64,000 nt of DNA, from NCBI GenBank assembly GCA_031180825.1, contig JAPSLM010000007.1:124001-188000 (forward strand), in the 5' to 3' direction. This DNA comes from Paenibacillus sp. Lineage in GTDB: Bacteria > Bacillota > Bacilli > Paenibacillales > NBRC-103111. The notes below the pieces were generated by a model. It saw only the letters and a list, made by a program, of their open reading frames with translations, was not told where the DNA came from and did no database searches. The position numbers and the translations under genes were made by a program. How positions within the stretch are numbered: position 1 is the stretch's first letter; every line of letters starts with the position of its first letter. Below are positions 50,481 through 58,965 of the stretch, one piece after another.

Positions 50481-50717
50481 TTATTCGCCGGACTCCCGGA
50501 CCGCCGGTTGGAACTCGATTATTTTGCCGGGAGCGTATTGGGGGTTCAAAAAATCCTGCGGGTTGCAGCTGATCAGCCGGACGATTTTCGCCTGCTGCGC
50601 GTTGACGGGCTCCACCTGCATCCTGACTCCGTTTATCACGATATCGACGGTTGACGATTCCATCGCTTCGATTCCTTCATAGACGGTTTCCAGCGGCAGT
50701 ATCGAATAATGAATCAT
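50481..50717 (-). CDS. ylzJ: YlzJ-like protein
   Basis: A 78-residue protein of the YlzJ family: [20 protein letters not shown] and a mid-part with [15 protein letters not shown], followed by the [11 protein letters not shown] segment. Function unknown. Its ATG overlaps the stop of tepA by four bases, and it precedes spoIIIE as in B. subtilis. Confidence 0.9.
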   Translation of the reverse strand: MIHYSILPLETVYEGIEAMESSTVDIVINGVRMQVEPVNAQQAKIVRLISCNPQDFLNPQYAPGKIIEFQPAVRESGE

Positions 50718-51466
50718 TGGATCATGCCTCCCGTATTCCCGGCGCGCCGCTCGTCGATCAAAGCGTTGAGCTTGCGGATGGCTTCCCCGATGCCGCCCAG
50801 CGAGTCGATGAGTCCGTATCGGACCGCATCCGCGCCGATCACCGTCGTGCCGATGTCGCGCGTAAGCTCGCCTGTTTTGAACATCAGTTCCTTGAATTTA
50901 TTCTCGTCTACCCGGGAGTGCCGGATGACGAACCGGATCACCCGCTCCTGCATTTTGTCCAAATATTCAAAGGTCTGGGGAACGCCGATCACCAAGCCGT
51001 TCAAACGGATCGGATGAATCGTCATCGTCGCCGTTTCGGCAATGATCGAGTAATTCGCCGAGACGGCAATCGGAACGCCGATGCTGTGCCCGCCTCCGAG
51101 CACCAGCGTTACCGTCGGCTTGGACAACGTGGCGATCATCTCGGCAATCGCCAGTCCCGCCTCCACGTCTCCGCCTACCGTATTCAAAATAATGAGCACG
51201 CCTTCGATTTTCGCGTTCTGCTCCGCGGCTACAAGCTGCGGTATCAAATGCTCGTACTTGGTCGTTTTGTTTTGCGGCGGCAGAACGATATGGCCCTCCA
51301 CCTGACCGATGATGGTCATGCAAAAAATGTTGGACTCCGTGGTAGGCGCGGCTGTCTGACCCAGCTGCTGAATCGTATCGACCGTCGCACTTTTGCGTCC
51401 TTCCTCCGTCGTCGGCGCTTGGGGCGGCTGCACCGGCTGCTGCTCTTGCTTATCGTTGGATTGCAT
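50714..51466 (-). CDS. tepA: ClpP-class translocation-enhancing protein TepA
   Basis: A 250-residue ClpP/crotonase-fold serine protease. After a Gln/Pro-rich head it has the ClpP pattern [19 protein letters not shown], the nucleophile in [12 protein letters not shown], and His in IHPIR. B. subtilis TepA is linked to protein export and sporulation. The ATG at 51466 is chosen because GGAGGG lies nine bases upstream; earlier Met codons sit on that site. Coupled to ylzJ. Confidence 0.9.
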   Translation of the reverse strand: MQSNDKQEQQPVQPPQAPTTEEGRKSATVDTIQQLGQTAAPTTESNIFCMTIIGQVEGHIVLPPQNKTTKYEHLIPQLVAAEQNAKIEGVLIILNTVGGDVEAGLAIAEMIATLSKPTVTLVLGGGHSIGVPIAVSANYSIIAETATMTIHPIRLNGLVIGVPQTFEYLDKMQERVIRFVIRHSRVDENKFKELMFKTGELTRDIGTTVIGADAVRYGLIDSLGGIGEAIRKLNALIDERRAGNTGGMIQ

Positions 51467-51555
51467 GAAGAACATCCCTCCGTTAGCTGAAATGTCCTTG
51501 TTAGTATGGTGCAGTCCGCCAAAACTATGCGGACCCGCCCGGTTATGGATATAAC

Positions 51556-51579
51556 GAAAAAAGACCGCGTACACCGCGG
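51556..51579 (-). terminator. Terminator of rnjB
   Basis: The minus strand has CCGCG-GTGTA-CGCGG followed by TCTTTTTT, about 85 bases after the rnjB stop. Confidence 0.7.
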
Positions 51580-51664
51580 GAAATCGGCCCCCGGTACGTG
51601 GCCTTTACATAATCGTTTCTTCCAGACTCTATCCTAAGTGAGTGCGTATGACTGGTGGGAAGTT

Positions 51665-53341
51665 TTACACTTCCATGATGATTGGCAGAATCATCGGTCT
51701 TCTTCGGGTTTGCTCATATAAAAATCGGCCGAGCGCGTCTTTGACATGGGTTTTGAGCGAAGCCCATTCATTGACGTTTTCGTTCATTAAGCGATGGAGC
51801 GTGCTGGTCACAATCCGGTTCGCTTCTTCCAGCAATCCTTCCGACTCCCGCACGTATACGAAGCCGCGGGAGATGATATCCGGACCCGACAGGATCGTTC
51901 CATCCTGCTTGCTGAGCGTTACGACGACGACCAGAATGCCGTCCTGGGACAACAGTTTACGGTCGCGAAGCACGATGTTCCCGACGTCGCCGACACCGAG
52001 ACCGTCGATTAGAACGTTGCCTGCCGGCACTTTGGAGCCTTTGCGGGCAACGCCGTCCTGAATCTCAACCGTATCGCCGTTATCCACGATAAAAATATCT
52101 TCGTGCGGAATGCCGACCGATTCGGCAAGCATCCCGTGCTGGCGAAGCATCCGATACTCCCCGTGAATCGGGATAAAATATTTCGGGCGCATAATATTCA
52201 ACATCAGCTTCAGCTCTTCCTGGCTGCCGTGTCCGGATACGTGAACCCCTGTGATCGAGCCGGGTCCATAAATGACGTGCGCGCCAATGCGCATCAATTC
52301 GTCTACCGTACGCCCTACGTACCGCTCGTTCCCTGGAATCGGCGTGGCGGCGATGATGACGGTGTCGCCAGGCAAAATGTCCATCTTGCGATGCGTGGAG
52401 CGGGCCATCCTCGTGAGCGCCGACATCGGCTCGCCCTGTGACCCTGTAGATAGAATGGCTACGCGGTCCGCCGCGAGTTTGTTCACTTCCTCCGGTTCGA
52501 TCAGCATGCCGTCCGGAATGCGCAGATAGCCGAGCTCGCTGGCGATGCTCACGACATTCACCATGCTCCGTCCGATGACGGTCAGCTTCCGGCGGGTCGA
52601 TTCGCATGCATCGATCACCTGCTGAATCCGGTGAATATTGGAGGCGAAGGTTGCGATCACGACACGCTGCTTCGCTTTTCGGAATACGTCTTCGATTTCC
52701 GCGCCTACGCTGCGTTCCGAACCGGTATATCCCGGGCGCTCCGCATTCGTGCTATCCGATAGCAGCGCAATAACGCCTTTGCGGCCGATCGCCGCCATCT
52801 GATGAAGATCCGCGTACTGCTCGTTAACCGGCGTCTGATCGAATTTGAAGTCGCCGGTATGAACCACGTTGCCTTCCGGCGTCTCCAAGCATACCCCTAC
52901 CGAATCGGGAATACTATGGTTCGTCTTAAAGAACGTCGCCGTCATGCAGCCGAGCTTCAATTCCGAATCGGCCGTGATGACGATCCGTTTCGTTTCACCG
53001 AGCAGATTCGCTTCCTTCAGCTTCATCTCGATCAGACCCATCGTCAGCCTGGTCCCGTACACGGGAACGTTCAAATGCTTGAGAACGTAAGGCAAGCCGC
53101 CGATATGATCCTCATGGCCGTGCGTAATAACGATTCCGCGCACTTTATCGCGATTTTCCATCAAGTAAGAAATATCGGGAATGACGATATCAATCCCGAG
53201 CATATCTTCCTCCGGAAATTTCAAACCGCAGTCTACGACTACAATATCGTTCGCATATTGAACGACATACATGTTCTTCCCGATTTCGCCCACGCCGCCC
53301 AGGGCAAAAATCGTTAATTTGTCTATATTTTTTTTGGACAA
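51665..53341 (-). CDS. rnjB: Ribonuclease J (RNase J2 position)
   Basis: A 558-residue beta-CASP metallo-beta-lactamase ribonuclease with endo- and 5'-3' exonuclease activity. The metal motif is THGHEDHIGG near residue 73, followed by GDFKFDQTP, DSTNAERPG and SGHGSQEELK, and a C-terminal domain after residue 450. All catalytic histidines are present. The TTG at 53341 follows GAGGAGG and gives MSKKNIDKLTIFALGG, the usual opening. Position next to dapA identifies it with B. subtilis rnjB (ymfA). Confidence 0.93.
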   Translation of the reverse strand: MSKKNIDKLTIFALGGVGEIGKNMYVVQYANDIVVVDCGLKFPEEDMLGIDIVIPDISYLMENRDKVRGIVITHGHEDHIGGLPYVLKHLNVPVYGTRLTMGLIEMKLKEANLLGETKRIVITADSELKLGCMTATFFKTNHSIPDSVGVCLETPEGNVVHTGDFKFDQTPVNEQYADLHQMAAIGRKGVIALLSDSTNAERPGYTGSERSVGAEIEDVFRKAKQRVVIATFASNIHRIQQVIDACESTRRKLTVIGRSMVNVVSIASELGYLRIPDGMLIEPEEVNKLAADRVAILSTGSQGEPMSALTRMARSTHRKMDILPGDTVIIAATPIPGNERYVGRTVDELMRIGAHVIYGPGSITGVHVSGHGSQEELKLMLNIMRPKYFIPIHGEYRMLRQHGMLAESVGIPHEDIFIVDNGDTVEIQDGVARKGSKVPAGNVLIDGLGVGDVGNIVLRDRKLLSQDGILVVVVTLSKQDGTILSGPDIISRGFVYVRESEGLLEEANRIVTSTLHRLMNENVNEWASLKTHVKDALGRFLYEQTRRRPMILPIIMEV

Positions 53342-53504
53342 GTAACTAAACCTCCTCAATGTAATTGACGACGATTTCCATATGATTATTCAAAACCAAA
53401 TTTTAACCGCACCAGTCACTTGACCCCATTATACATGAAAAAAATGACTCTTTACAAGTGAGCCGGTTAACTCGGCTATCCCCCGCGTAAAGCATATGAT
53501 TCCC

Positions 53505-53538
53505 AAAAAAAGAAAACCGATGCCGCAGGGGCACCGGT
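53505..53538 (-). terminator. Terminator of the spoVF-asd-dapGA operon
   Basis: The minus strand has ACCGGTGCC-CCTGC-GGCATCGGT followed by TTTCTTTTTTT, shortly after the dapA stop. Confidence 0.85.
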
Positions 53539-53549
53539 TGTCGTAAAGC

Positions 53550-54425
53550 TTATGCAAAAAGCGAAGCGATAAATTGTTTTTCTTGCTCCGTGACATCCAC
53601 GAGCGGAAGGCGGACCCCGCCCACGCGCAGCCCTTTCAGGTTAAGCGCATGCTTGACCGGAGCCGGGCTCGGTACGCGATGAGGGCATAAGAACAGCCCT
53701 CGGAAAATCGGAAGCAGCCGGCCATGAAGCTTCGCTGCCTCTTTTACGTCGCCCTGCAGGTAACGATCGATCATCGTTCTCATTTCTTTGCCCATCACAT
53801 GGCTGGCAACGCTGACGATTCCCCGCGCTCCGACCGCCAAAGCGGGGAGTGTAGCGCTGTCGTCGCCGCTGTAGACAAGAAAGCCTGGGGCGGCGCCGGT
53901 GATGATCTGCGTCAGCTGGTCCGTGTCCGCGCAGTCCTTCGTCGCTACGATGTTCGGAATGTGCGACAAACGAATCGTCGTTTCCGGATCGATATTGACA
54001 CCGGTACGCCCGGGCACGTTATACAGGATGATCGGGATGTTAACCGCCTCGGCAATGGCTTTGTAATGCTGGTACAATCCTTCCTGCGAAGGCCGGTTGT
54101 AGTACGGCGCCACCAAAAGCAGCGCATCGACACCCAACTTTTCGGCCGCTTGCGACAAATGAATGGAATGGGCGGTATCGTAGCTGCCGGTCCCTGCAAT
54201 AATTTTGCAGCGGCCGCGCGCATGCTTTACGGCCCTCTGAAAACTTTCGAGCTTCTCTTCTTCCGTTAGTGTAGGAGATTCGCCGGTTGTGCCGCAGATG
54301 ACAAGACTGTCGCTTTGCTGCTCCTCGATCAAGTAGTCCATCACGTTCTCAAATTGCGTCCAGTCGATGTCAAGCTTGTCATCGAACGGCGTAACCATGG
54401 CCGTTATCATTGTGCCAAAATCCAC
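53550..54425 (-). CDS. dapA: 4-hydroxy-tetrahydrodipicolinate synthase
   Basis: A 291-residue TIM-barrel aldolase that condenses aspartate semialdehyde with pyruvate. The Schiff-base Lys is in IVATKDCAD (about residue 160), Tyr in YNVPGRTGVN, and the opening GTMITAMVTPF with CGTTGESPTL. It is the last gene of the dipicolinate/diaminopimelate operon and supplies both spore dipicolinate and wall precursor or lysine. GTG start with AGGAGG. Confidence 0.96.
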   Translation of the reverse strand: MDFGTMITAMVTPFDDKLDIDWTQFENVMDYLIEEQQSDSLVICGTTGESPTLTEEEKLESFQRAVKHARGRCKIIAGTGSYDTAHSIHLSQAAEKLGVDALLLVAPYYNRPSQEGLYQHYKAIAEAVNIPIILYNVPGRTGVNIDPETTIRLSHIPNIVATKDCADTDQLTQIITGAAPGFLVYSGDDSATLPALAVGARGIVSVASHVMGKEMRTMIDRYLQGDVKEAAKLHGRLLPIFRGLFLCPHRVPSPAPVKHALNLKGLRVGGVRLPLVDVTEQEKQFIASLFA

Positions 54426-54453
54426 GTGTTGTCTCCTCCTAAAACATTATGCG

Positions 54454-55671
54454 TTATCTATGGAGCTCGAATTTGCGGTGCAGGGCGCGGACGGCTTTGA
54501 CCATGTCGCCGCCTTGCACCAATACCCAGATGGTTGTGTTCGAATCGGCAGATTGCAAAATTTGGATATCTTCTTCCGTAAGCGCTTCGACAATGTGGGC
54601 CATGATTCCGGGTACGCCGTTCATTCCAGCCCCGATGATCGATACTTTCGCGCAGTTCGGCGTGATGTGCGGCGTATAGCCGAGTCCCTGAAGCGTTTCG
54701 GCTGCCCGCTCCGCCTCATGGTCAAAGACCGTATACACGACGCCGGACGGGTTGACGTTAATAAAATCGACACTGATCCGCTGCCTCGCCATCGCTTTAA
54801 ACACGTTAAGCTGAAGATCGTAGCTGCCCTCCTGAGGCGCAACCCGGATTTGGGAGATGTTCGGCACATGGGCGATCCCGGTCACAAACCGGTCCTGCAC
54901 GGCGCCCGATTCGTTCCGAAGCGCATCGGCATGCGTAACAAGCGTTCCTTTGTCCTTGGAAAACGTGGAGCGCACCCTCACCGGAATTCCGGCGTTCATC
55001 GCGACTTCTACCGCTCTGGGATGAATGACCTTGGCGCCTAAATGCGCCATGTTGCAGATTTCCATATACGAGACGACCGAAAGCGGTCTTGCTTCTTCCA
55101 CGATCCGCGGATCTGCCGTCAAAATACCGCTCACATCCGTAAAAATTTCGACGAGCTCCGCATTTAAAGCCGCTCCAAGCGCGGTAGCCGACGTGTCGCT
55201 TCCGCCCCGGCCAAGCGTCGTAAAATCGCCTGTCGCCGTCTCGCCTTGAAAGCCCGCGACGATGACGACGTTGCCCTGCTCCAGCAGCTCGAGCATCCGC
55301 CCCGGCCGAATCGATACGATTTGGGCATTGCCGAAATCGTCATTCGTTAAAATTCCCGCTTGCGCGCCGGTTAAAGCAACGGCGGGAATCCCCTCGGCGT
55401 TCAGCAAGCTGCACAGCGTAGAGGCCGAGATGAGCTCGCCGCAGCACAGCAGCATATCCCTTTCGCGCGCAGGCAGCATATTTCCATTTTGACCAATCCA
55501 ATCCAGTAGCGTGTCCGTTGCGTAAGGCTCTCCTCTGCGACCCATTGCCGAAACAACAACAACCGTTTTGTATTCTTGGTTCAAAGCGTCTTGGATGTGT
55601 TCAATAACGTGTGTTCTAGCCTCGGCCGTGGAAAGAGATGTGCCTCCGAATTTTTGCACCAAGATCCTCAT
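54454..55671 (-). CDS. dapG: Aspartokinase I (diaminopimelate-sensitive type)
   Basis: A 405-residue aspartate kinase. The N-terminal kinase domain opens VQKFGGTSLS and contains TTLGRGGSDTSATALGAAL. Two C-terminal ACT domains follow (GIAHVPNISQIRVAPQEG and CAKVSIIGAGMNGVPGIMA). It makes aspartyl phosphate, the substrate of asd next door. In B. subtilis this isozyme responds to diaminopimelate. The ATG at 55671 has AGGGGAGAG; the longer open frame is not needed. Confidence 0.93.
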   Translation of the reverse strand: MRILVQKFGGTSLSTAEARTHVIEHIQDALNQEYKTVVVVSAMGRRGEPYATDTLLDWIGQNGNMLPARERDMLLCCGELISASTLCSLLNAEGIPAVALTGAQAGILTNDDFGNAQIVSIRPGRMLELLEQGNVVIVAGFQGETATGDFTTLGRGGSDTSATALGAALNAELVEIFTDVSGILTADPRIVEEARPLSVVSYMEICNMAHLGAKVIHPRAVEVAMNAGIPVRVRSTFSKDKGTLVTHADALRNESGAVQDRFVTGIAHVPNISQIRVAPQEGSYDLQLNVFKAMARQRISVDFINVNPSGVVYTVFDHEAERAAETLQGLGYTPHITPNCAKVSIIGAGMNGVPGIMAHIVEALTEEDIQILQSADSNTTIWVLVQGGDMVKAVRALHRKFELHR

Positions 55672-55709
55672 GTGATCTCTCCCCTTATCCATGTGCCATA
55701 GTTAAAAGC

Positions 55710-55744
55710 AAAATTCTGGCTTCCTGAATGTCTCAGAAAGCCAG
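55710..55744 (-). terminator. Hairpin between asd and dapG
   Basis: The minus strand has CTGGCTTTCTGA-GACAT-TCAGGAAGCCAG, then AATTTTGC. It may attenuate transcription inside the operon. Confidence 0.5.
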
Positions 55745-55755
55745 TTTGGTTCCAT

Positions 55756-56796
55756 TTATTGCTGCTCGATTGCGATGTATTCGGCGATTTGAACGGCGTT
55801 CCAAGCCGCTCCCTTGAGCAAATTGTCGGATACGATCCACAGATTGAGGGCTCTCGGGTTGCTGAGATCGCGGCGAATACGGCCGACGAACGTTTCCAGC
55901 TTGCCTGCCGCTTCCGTAGCCAGCGGGTACAGCTGTTCTGCAGCGTTATCCTGCACCACGATCCCCGGCGCTTCGGCCAGCAGGCGTTTTACCTCTTCGA
56001 GATCGAAATCTTGCTTAAGCTCGACATAAACCGATTCGGAATGTCCGTAAACGACCGGAATCCGCACGCAAGTCGCGGTAACCTCCAGCGTATCGTCGCC
56101 CATAATCTTTTTCGTTTCGTTGATCATTTTCATTTCTTCGTAAGTAAAGCCATTGTCCACAAACTTGTCGATTTGCGGAATAGCGTTGAATGCGATTTGA
56201 TGCTTGACCGGCAAAGAGCCTACCGGCAAAATTTGCGGTTCCACAACATTTTCTTCCAGCACTTCGCGGGACTGGCGAAGCATCTCGTTAATCGCGCTGG
56301 CGCCTGCGCCGGATACCGCTTGGTAAGTGGATACGATGACGCGGGAAATGCCGAAACGGTCGTACAGCGGCTTCAGCGTCTGCACCATTTGAATCGTAGA
56401 GCAGTTCGGATTGGCAATGACGCCTTTATGGTCGCTGACCTTGTCGATATTTACCTCAGGCACGACAAGCGGCGTTTCCGGGTCCATCCGGAACGCGCTG
56501 GTATTGTCAATACATACGGTTCCATGCTTGATCGCTTCCGGAATAAGCGCCCGGCTGACGTCGCCTCCTGCGCTGAACAGGGCGATGTCCACGCCTTTGA
56601 AGCTGTCCGGCGTTGCTTCTTCAATCGTCACTTCACGGTCTTTGAACTGAAGTTTTTTGCCTGCGGACCGGGCCGAGGACAAGAGCTTCAGCTCTTGAAT
56701 GGGGAAATTCCGTTCGGCCAGCAAACGGAGGATTTGTTCTCCTACGGCACCTGTCGCGCCTACTACTGCGACGTTAAACAACTTTTGATTCGACAT
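55756..56796 (-). CDS. asd: Aspartate-semialdehyde dehydrogenase
   Basis: A 346-residue enzyme that reduces aspartyl phosphate to the semialdehyde. The NADP loop is VVGATGAVGEQIL, the catalytic Cys is in NPNCSTIQMV near residue 130, and substrate residues lie in YQAVSGAGASAINE and the His-containing CVRIPVVYGHSESV. The ATG at 56796 follows GAGAGGAC; the longer frame lacks a site. It lies between spoVFB and dapG, as in B. subtilis. Confidence 0.96.
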   Translation of the reverse strand: MSNQKLFNVAVVGATGAVGEQILRLLAERNFPIQELKLLSSARSAGKKLQFKDREVTIEEATPDSFKGVDIALFSAGGDVSRALIPEAIKHGTVCIDNTSAFRMDPETPLVVPEVNIDKVSDHKGVIANPNCSTIQMVQTLKPLYDRFGISRVIVSTYQAVSGAGASAINEMLRQSREVLEENVVEPQILPVGSLPVKHQIAFNAIPQIDKFVDNGFTYEEMKMINETKKIMGDDTLEVTATCVRIPVVYGHSESVYVELKQDFDLEEVKRLLAEAPGIVVQDNAAEQLYPLATEAAGKLETFVGRIRRDLSNPRALNLWIVSDNLLKGAAWNAVQIAEYIAIEQQ

Positions 56797-56840
56797 TGTA
56801 TTGTCCTCTCCCCTAAAGATGAATGATGAAAAATGCAGGA

Positions 56841-57434
56841 TCAATAATTAAACCGTTCAATCAGCATCGGCTGCAGCTGCTTGCCCTGAAGGGCAGCCTC
56901 GCAAGCTTCCATGATCAAGTCCATGCGCGCCACAAGCGAATTCGGCTTGGCCGTCGGCGCATCCTGGCCGAACGGGACGAAATAAATGTTTTTGGTAATC
57001 AAAAGCTTACCGATATTCATGGCGTTCAGTCCCAATCCGTCATTTGTCGAAATCGCCAGCACGAGCGGTCTCCCGTTGCGCATCTGCGCTTTGGCCGCCA
57101 TCAGCACGGGACTTTCCGTCATGGCGTTGGCAAGCTTGCTGGTCGTATTCCCGGTACAGGGAGCAATAACCATTATGTCGAGGAGTTTCGAAGGACCGAG
57201 CGGTTCTGCATCTACAATTGAAGAAATAATATCATTTCCTGTGATCTCTTTCAACTCTTTTTGCCAATTTGCCGATGTGCCGAAACGCGTGTCCGTGGTC
57301 ATGATCGTATTGGATACGATGGGCACGACTTTGGCCCCGGCATCGACAAATCGCCGGATTTGCGGCATCGTTTCGGCAAACGTGCAGTGAGAGCCGGTCA
57401 ACGCGAAGCCCACCGTCAATTGATCCCAGTTCAT
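56841..57434 (-). CDS. spoVFB: Dipicolinate synthase subunit B
   Basis: A 197-residue flavoprotein-like subunit (MNWDQLTVGFALTGSHCTFA, PCTGNTTSKLANAMTESPVL) of the spore dipicolinate synthase, which oxidises dihydrodipicolinate in the mother cell. Its start overlaps the spoVFA stop by four bases. It precedes asd by about 45 bases. Confidence 0.96.
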   Translation of the reverse strand: MNWDQLTVGFALTGSHCTFAETMPQIRRFVDAGAKVVPIVSNTIMTTDTRFGTSANWQKELKEITGNDIISSIVDAEPLGPSKLLDIMVIAPCTGNTTSKLANAMTESPVLMAAKAQMRNGRPLVLAISTNDGLGLNAMNIGKLLITKNIYFVPFGQDAPTAKPNSLVARMDLIMEACEAALQGKQLQPMLIERFNY

Positions 57435-58330
57435 TCCCCGTTCCTCCTTCGTCTTGCGTCCTCCATGATGATGCGGGTCAGCGTATCGGCAATGATGCGC
57501 CCGGCCGTCTTCGGGGCGACGATTCCGGGCAGCCCCGGCGCAAGCATCGCCTTCACGCCGCGTTTTTCGGCATAGCGGAAATCGGTTCCGCCCGGCCTGG
57601 ATGCAAGATCGATAATGATGGCGCGATGCGGGATATTGGCGATGACCTGGGCGGTGACCACCATGGCCGGGATGGTATTGAACAGCAGATCCACTTGAGA
57701 TACGTGGGAGATCAGCTCGTGCGTATAAAAGGGATTCATTCCCATCTCGATCGCACGCGCATAATATTCAGGCTTGTTGACGCCCACCCTGACCTTTGCC
57801 CCCATACCTTGCAGCGTGCGGGCAAGCGTCGCTCCGGTTCTTCCGAAGCCGAGCACCATCGATTCCGAACCGTGAATGGTGATATCCGTGTTCTGAATCG
57901 CCATCATTACCGCGCCTTCGGCTGTCGGAATGGAGTTGTAAATTGCCACATCGTCACGATCGAACAATTCGATCAGCCCGATGCCTTCTTTCGAGCATAA
58001 TTCGCGTAAGTAAGGTTTGGCCATGCCCGTAAAGACGATGGCATGTTTCGGCAAAGCAGCTATATGTTCATGGGTAAGTCGCAATTCTTTGGACGAAAAC
58101 AGACTGTCCACATTTCCTTGATCGTCCGTCCCAACAGCAGGCAAAATGACGGCATCCAAAGCTTGAAGCGCTTCGGGCGTCAATTCCGCTTTGGTGATCC
58201 CGCTCAAACCGTTCTGCAAATTATCAAAGCCGAACAAGACGACGGATGCATCGAGTTCTGAGCATTTATGAATCACCTCGAGCTGCCTCGCATCGCCGCC
58301 GATCAGCGCTATTTGTATCCCGGTCAGCAT
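57431..58330 (-). CDS. spoVFA: Dipicolinate synthase subunit A
   Basis: A 299-residue NAD(P)-dependent subunit. The N-terminal part is a Rossmann-like domain (GIQIALIGGDARQLEVIHKC) and a second nucleotide-binding loop lies near residue 155 (VLGFGRTGATLARTLQGMGA). With SpoVFB it makes dipicolinic acid for the spore core. AGGTGAGAAGGA precedes the ATG. A sigma-K-like promoter may lie about 50 bases upstream. Confidence 0.96.
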   Translation of the reverse strand: MLTGIQIALIGGDARQLEVIHKCSELDASVVLFGFDNLQNGLSGITKAELTPEALQALDAVILPAVGTDDQGNVDSLFSSKELRLTHEHIAALPKHAIVFTGMAKPYLRELCSKEGIGLIELFDRDDVAIYNSIPTAEGAVMMAIQNTDITIHGSESMVLGFGRTGATLARTLQGMGAKVRVGVNKPEYYARAIEMGMNPFYTHELISHVSQVDLLFNTIPAMVVTAQVIANIPHRAIIIDLASRPGGTDFRYAEKRGVKAMLAPGLPGIVAPKTAGRIIADTLTRIIMEDARRRRNGE

Positions 58331-58366
58331 TCCTTCTCACCTCTTTCCATGTCGCTCTCGATAAAT

Positions 58367-58394
58367 CATCTTATGCGACAGCCCAGAGATGGGT
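58367..58394 (-). promoter_or_regulatory. Possible sigma-K promoter of spoVFA
   Basis: The minus strand has AC, a 17-base spacer and CATAAGATG, one base off the sigma-K -10 pattern CATAnnnTA. spoVF is a mother-cell sigma-K operon in B. subtilis. The sequence match alone is weak. Confidence 0.35.
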
Positions 58395-58445
58395 TCCAGC
58401 GGGGCAAGCCCCTAATCCCCGAGGCAAGCATGCTCCGGCGCCCAA

Positions 58446-58496
58446 CAAAAAAGCGCTCTTCCGTCAGGCCGGATTGCCGGTCTGCGGAAAAGCGCT
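58446..58496 (-). terminator. Strong terminator of mlpA-dut
   Basis: The minus strand has AGCGCTTTTCCG...CGGAAGAGCGCT with an inner GACCGGC/GGCC stem, followed by TTTTTTG. Confidence 0.85.
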
Positions 58497-58509
58497 AAGA
58501 TCATCTTCC

Positions 58510-58965
58510 CTATTTTGTTCCCGTGTGCCCGAAGCCGCCCGCTCCGCGTGCCGTCTCATCCAGTTCGCTTACCTCGGTCAGCGTAATGAGCGGCACCGTT
58601 TGGAACACCATTTGCGCAATACGTTCGTTGCGGTTGATGGTGAACGTTTCTTTGCCGTGATTGATCAGCAGCACCTTGACTTCGCCGCGGTAATCGGCAT
58701 CGATCGTGCCCGGCGTGTTCAAGGACGTGATCCCGTGTTTAAATGCCAGTCCGCTTCGCGGGCGAATTTGGGCTTCCAGCCCGGCCGGCATGGCCAGCGC
58801 AAATCCGGTCGGAATGAGAGCGCGCTCGCCCGGTCCGAGATCGATTGGCTCGTTAACGGCCGCGTACAGGTCGAAACCGCTGGCCAGCTCGGACATTTTT
58901 TGCGGCAGCGCGATATCTTCGTTTCCCGGCAGCCGTTTAATGAACACTTCAGTTCGTTCAGACAA
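58510..58965 (-). CDS. dut: dUTP pyrophosphatase
   Basis: A 151-residue trimeric dUTPase with all five family motifs: SGFDLYAA, RPRSGLAFKHG, GTIDADYRGEVKV, RIAQMVFQ and the C-terminal RGAGGFGHTG. It removes dUTP and makes dUMP. TTG start at 58965 with AGGAGGG six bases upstream; it overlaps the mlpA stop by eight bases. In B. subtilis this slot holds ymxH, so the gene content differs. Confidence 0.95.
   Translation of the reverse strand: MSERTEVFIKRLPGNEDIALPQKMSELASGFDLYAAVNEPIDLGPGERALIPTGFALAMPAGLEAQIRPRSGLAFKHGITSLNTPGTIDADYRGEVKVLLINHGKETFTINRNERIAQMVFQTVPLITLTEVSELDETARGAGGFGHTGTK

Noticed and set aside
53550..54425. A compensated frameshift near the DapA C-terminus (FLCPHRVPSPAPVK)
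   Set aside because: The segment is unusual next to B. subtilis DapA, but the frame, length and the following conserved helix are intact, so it is probably lineage variation.
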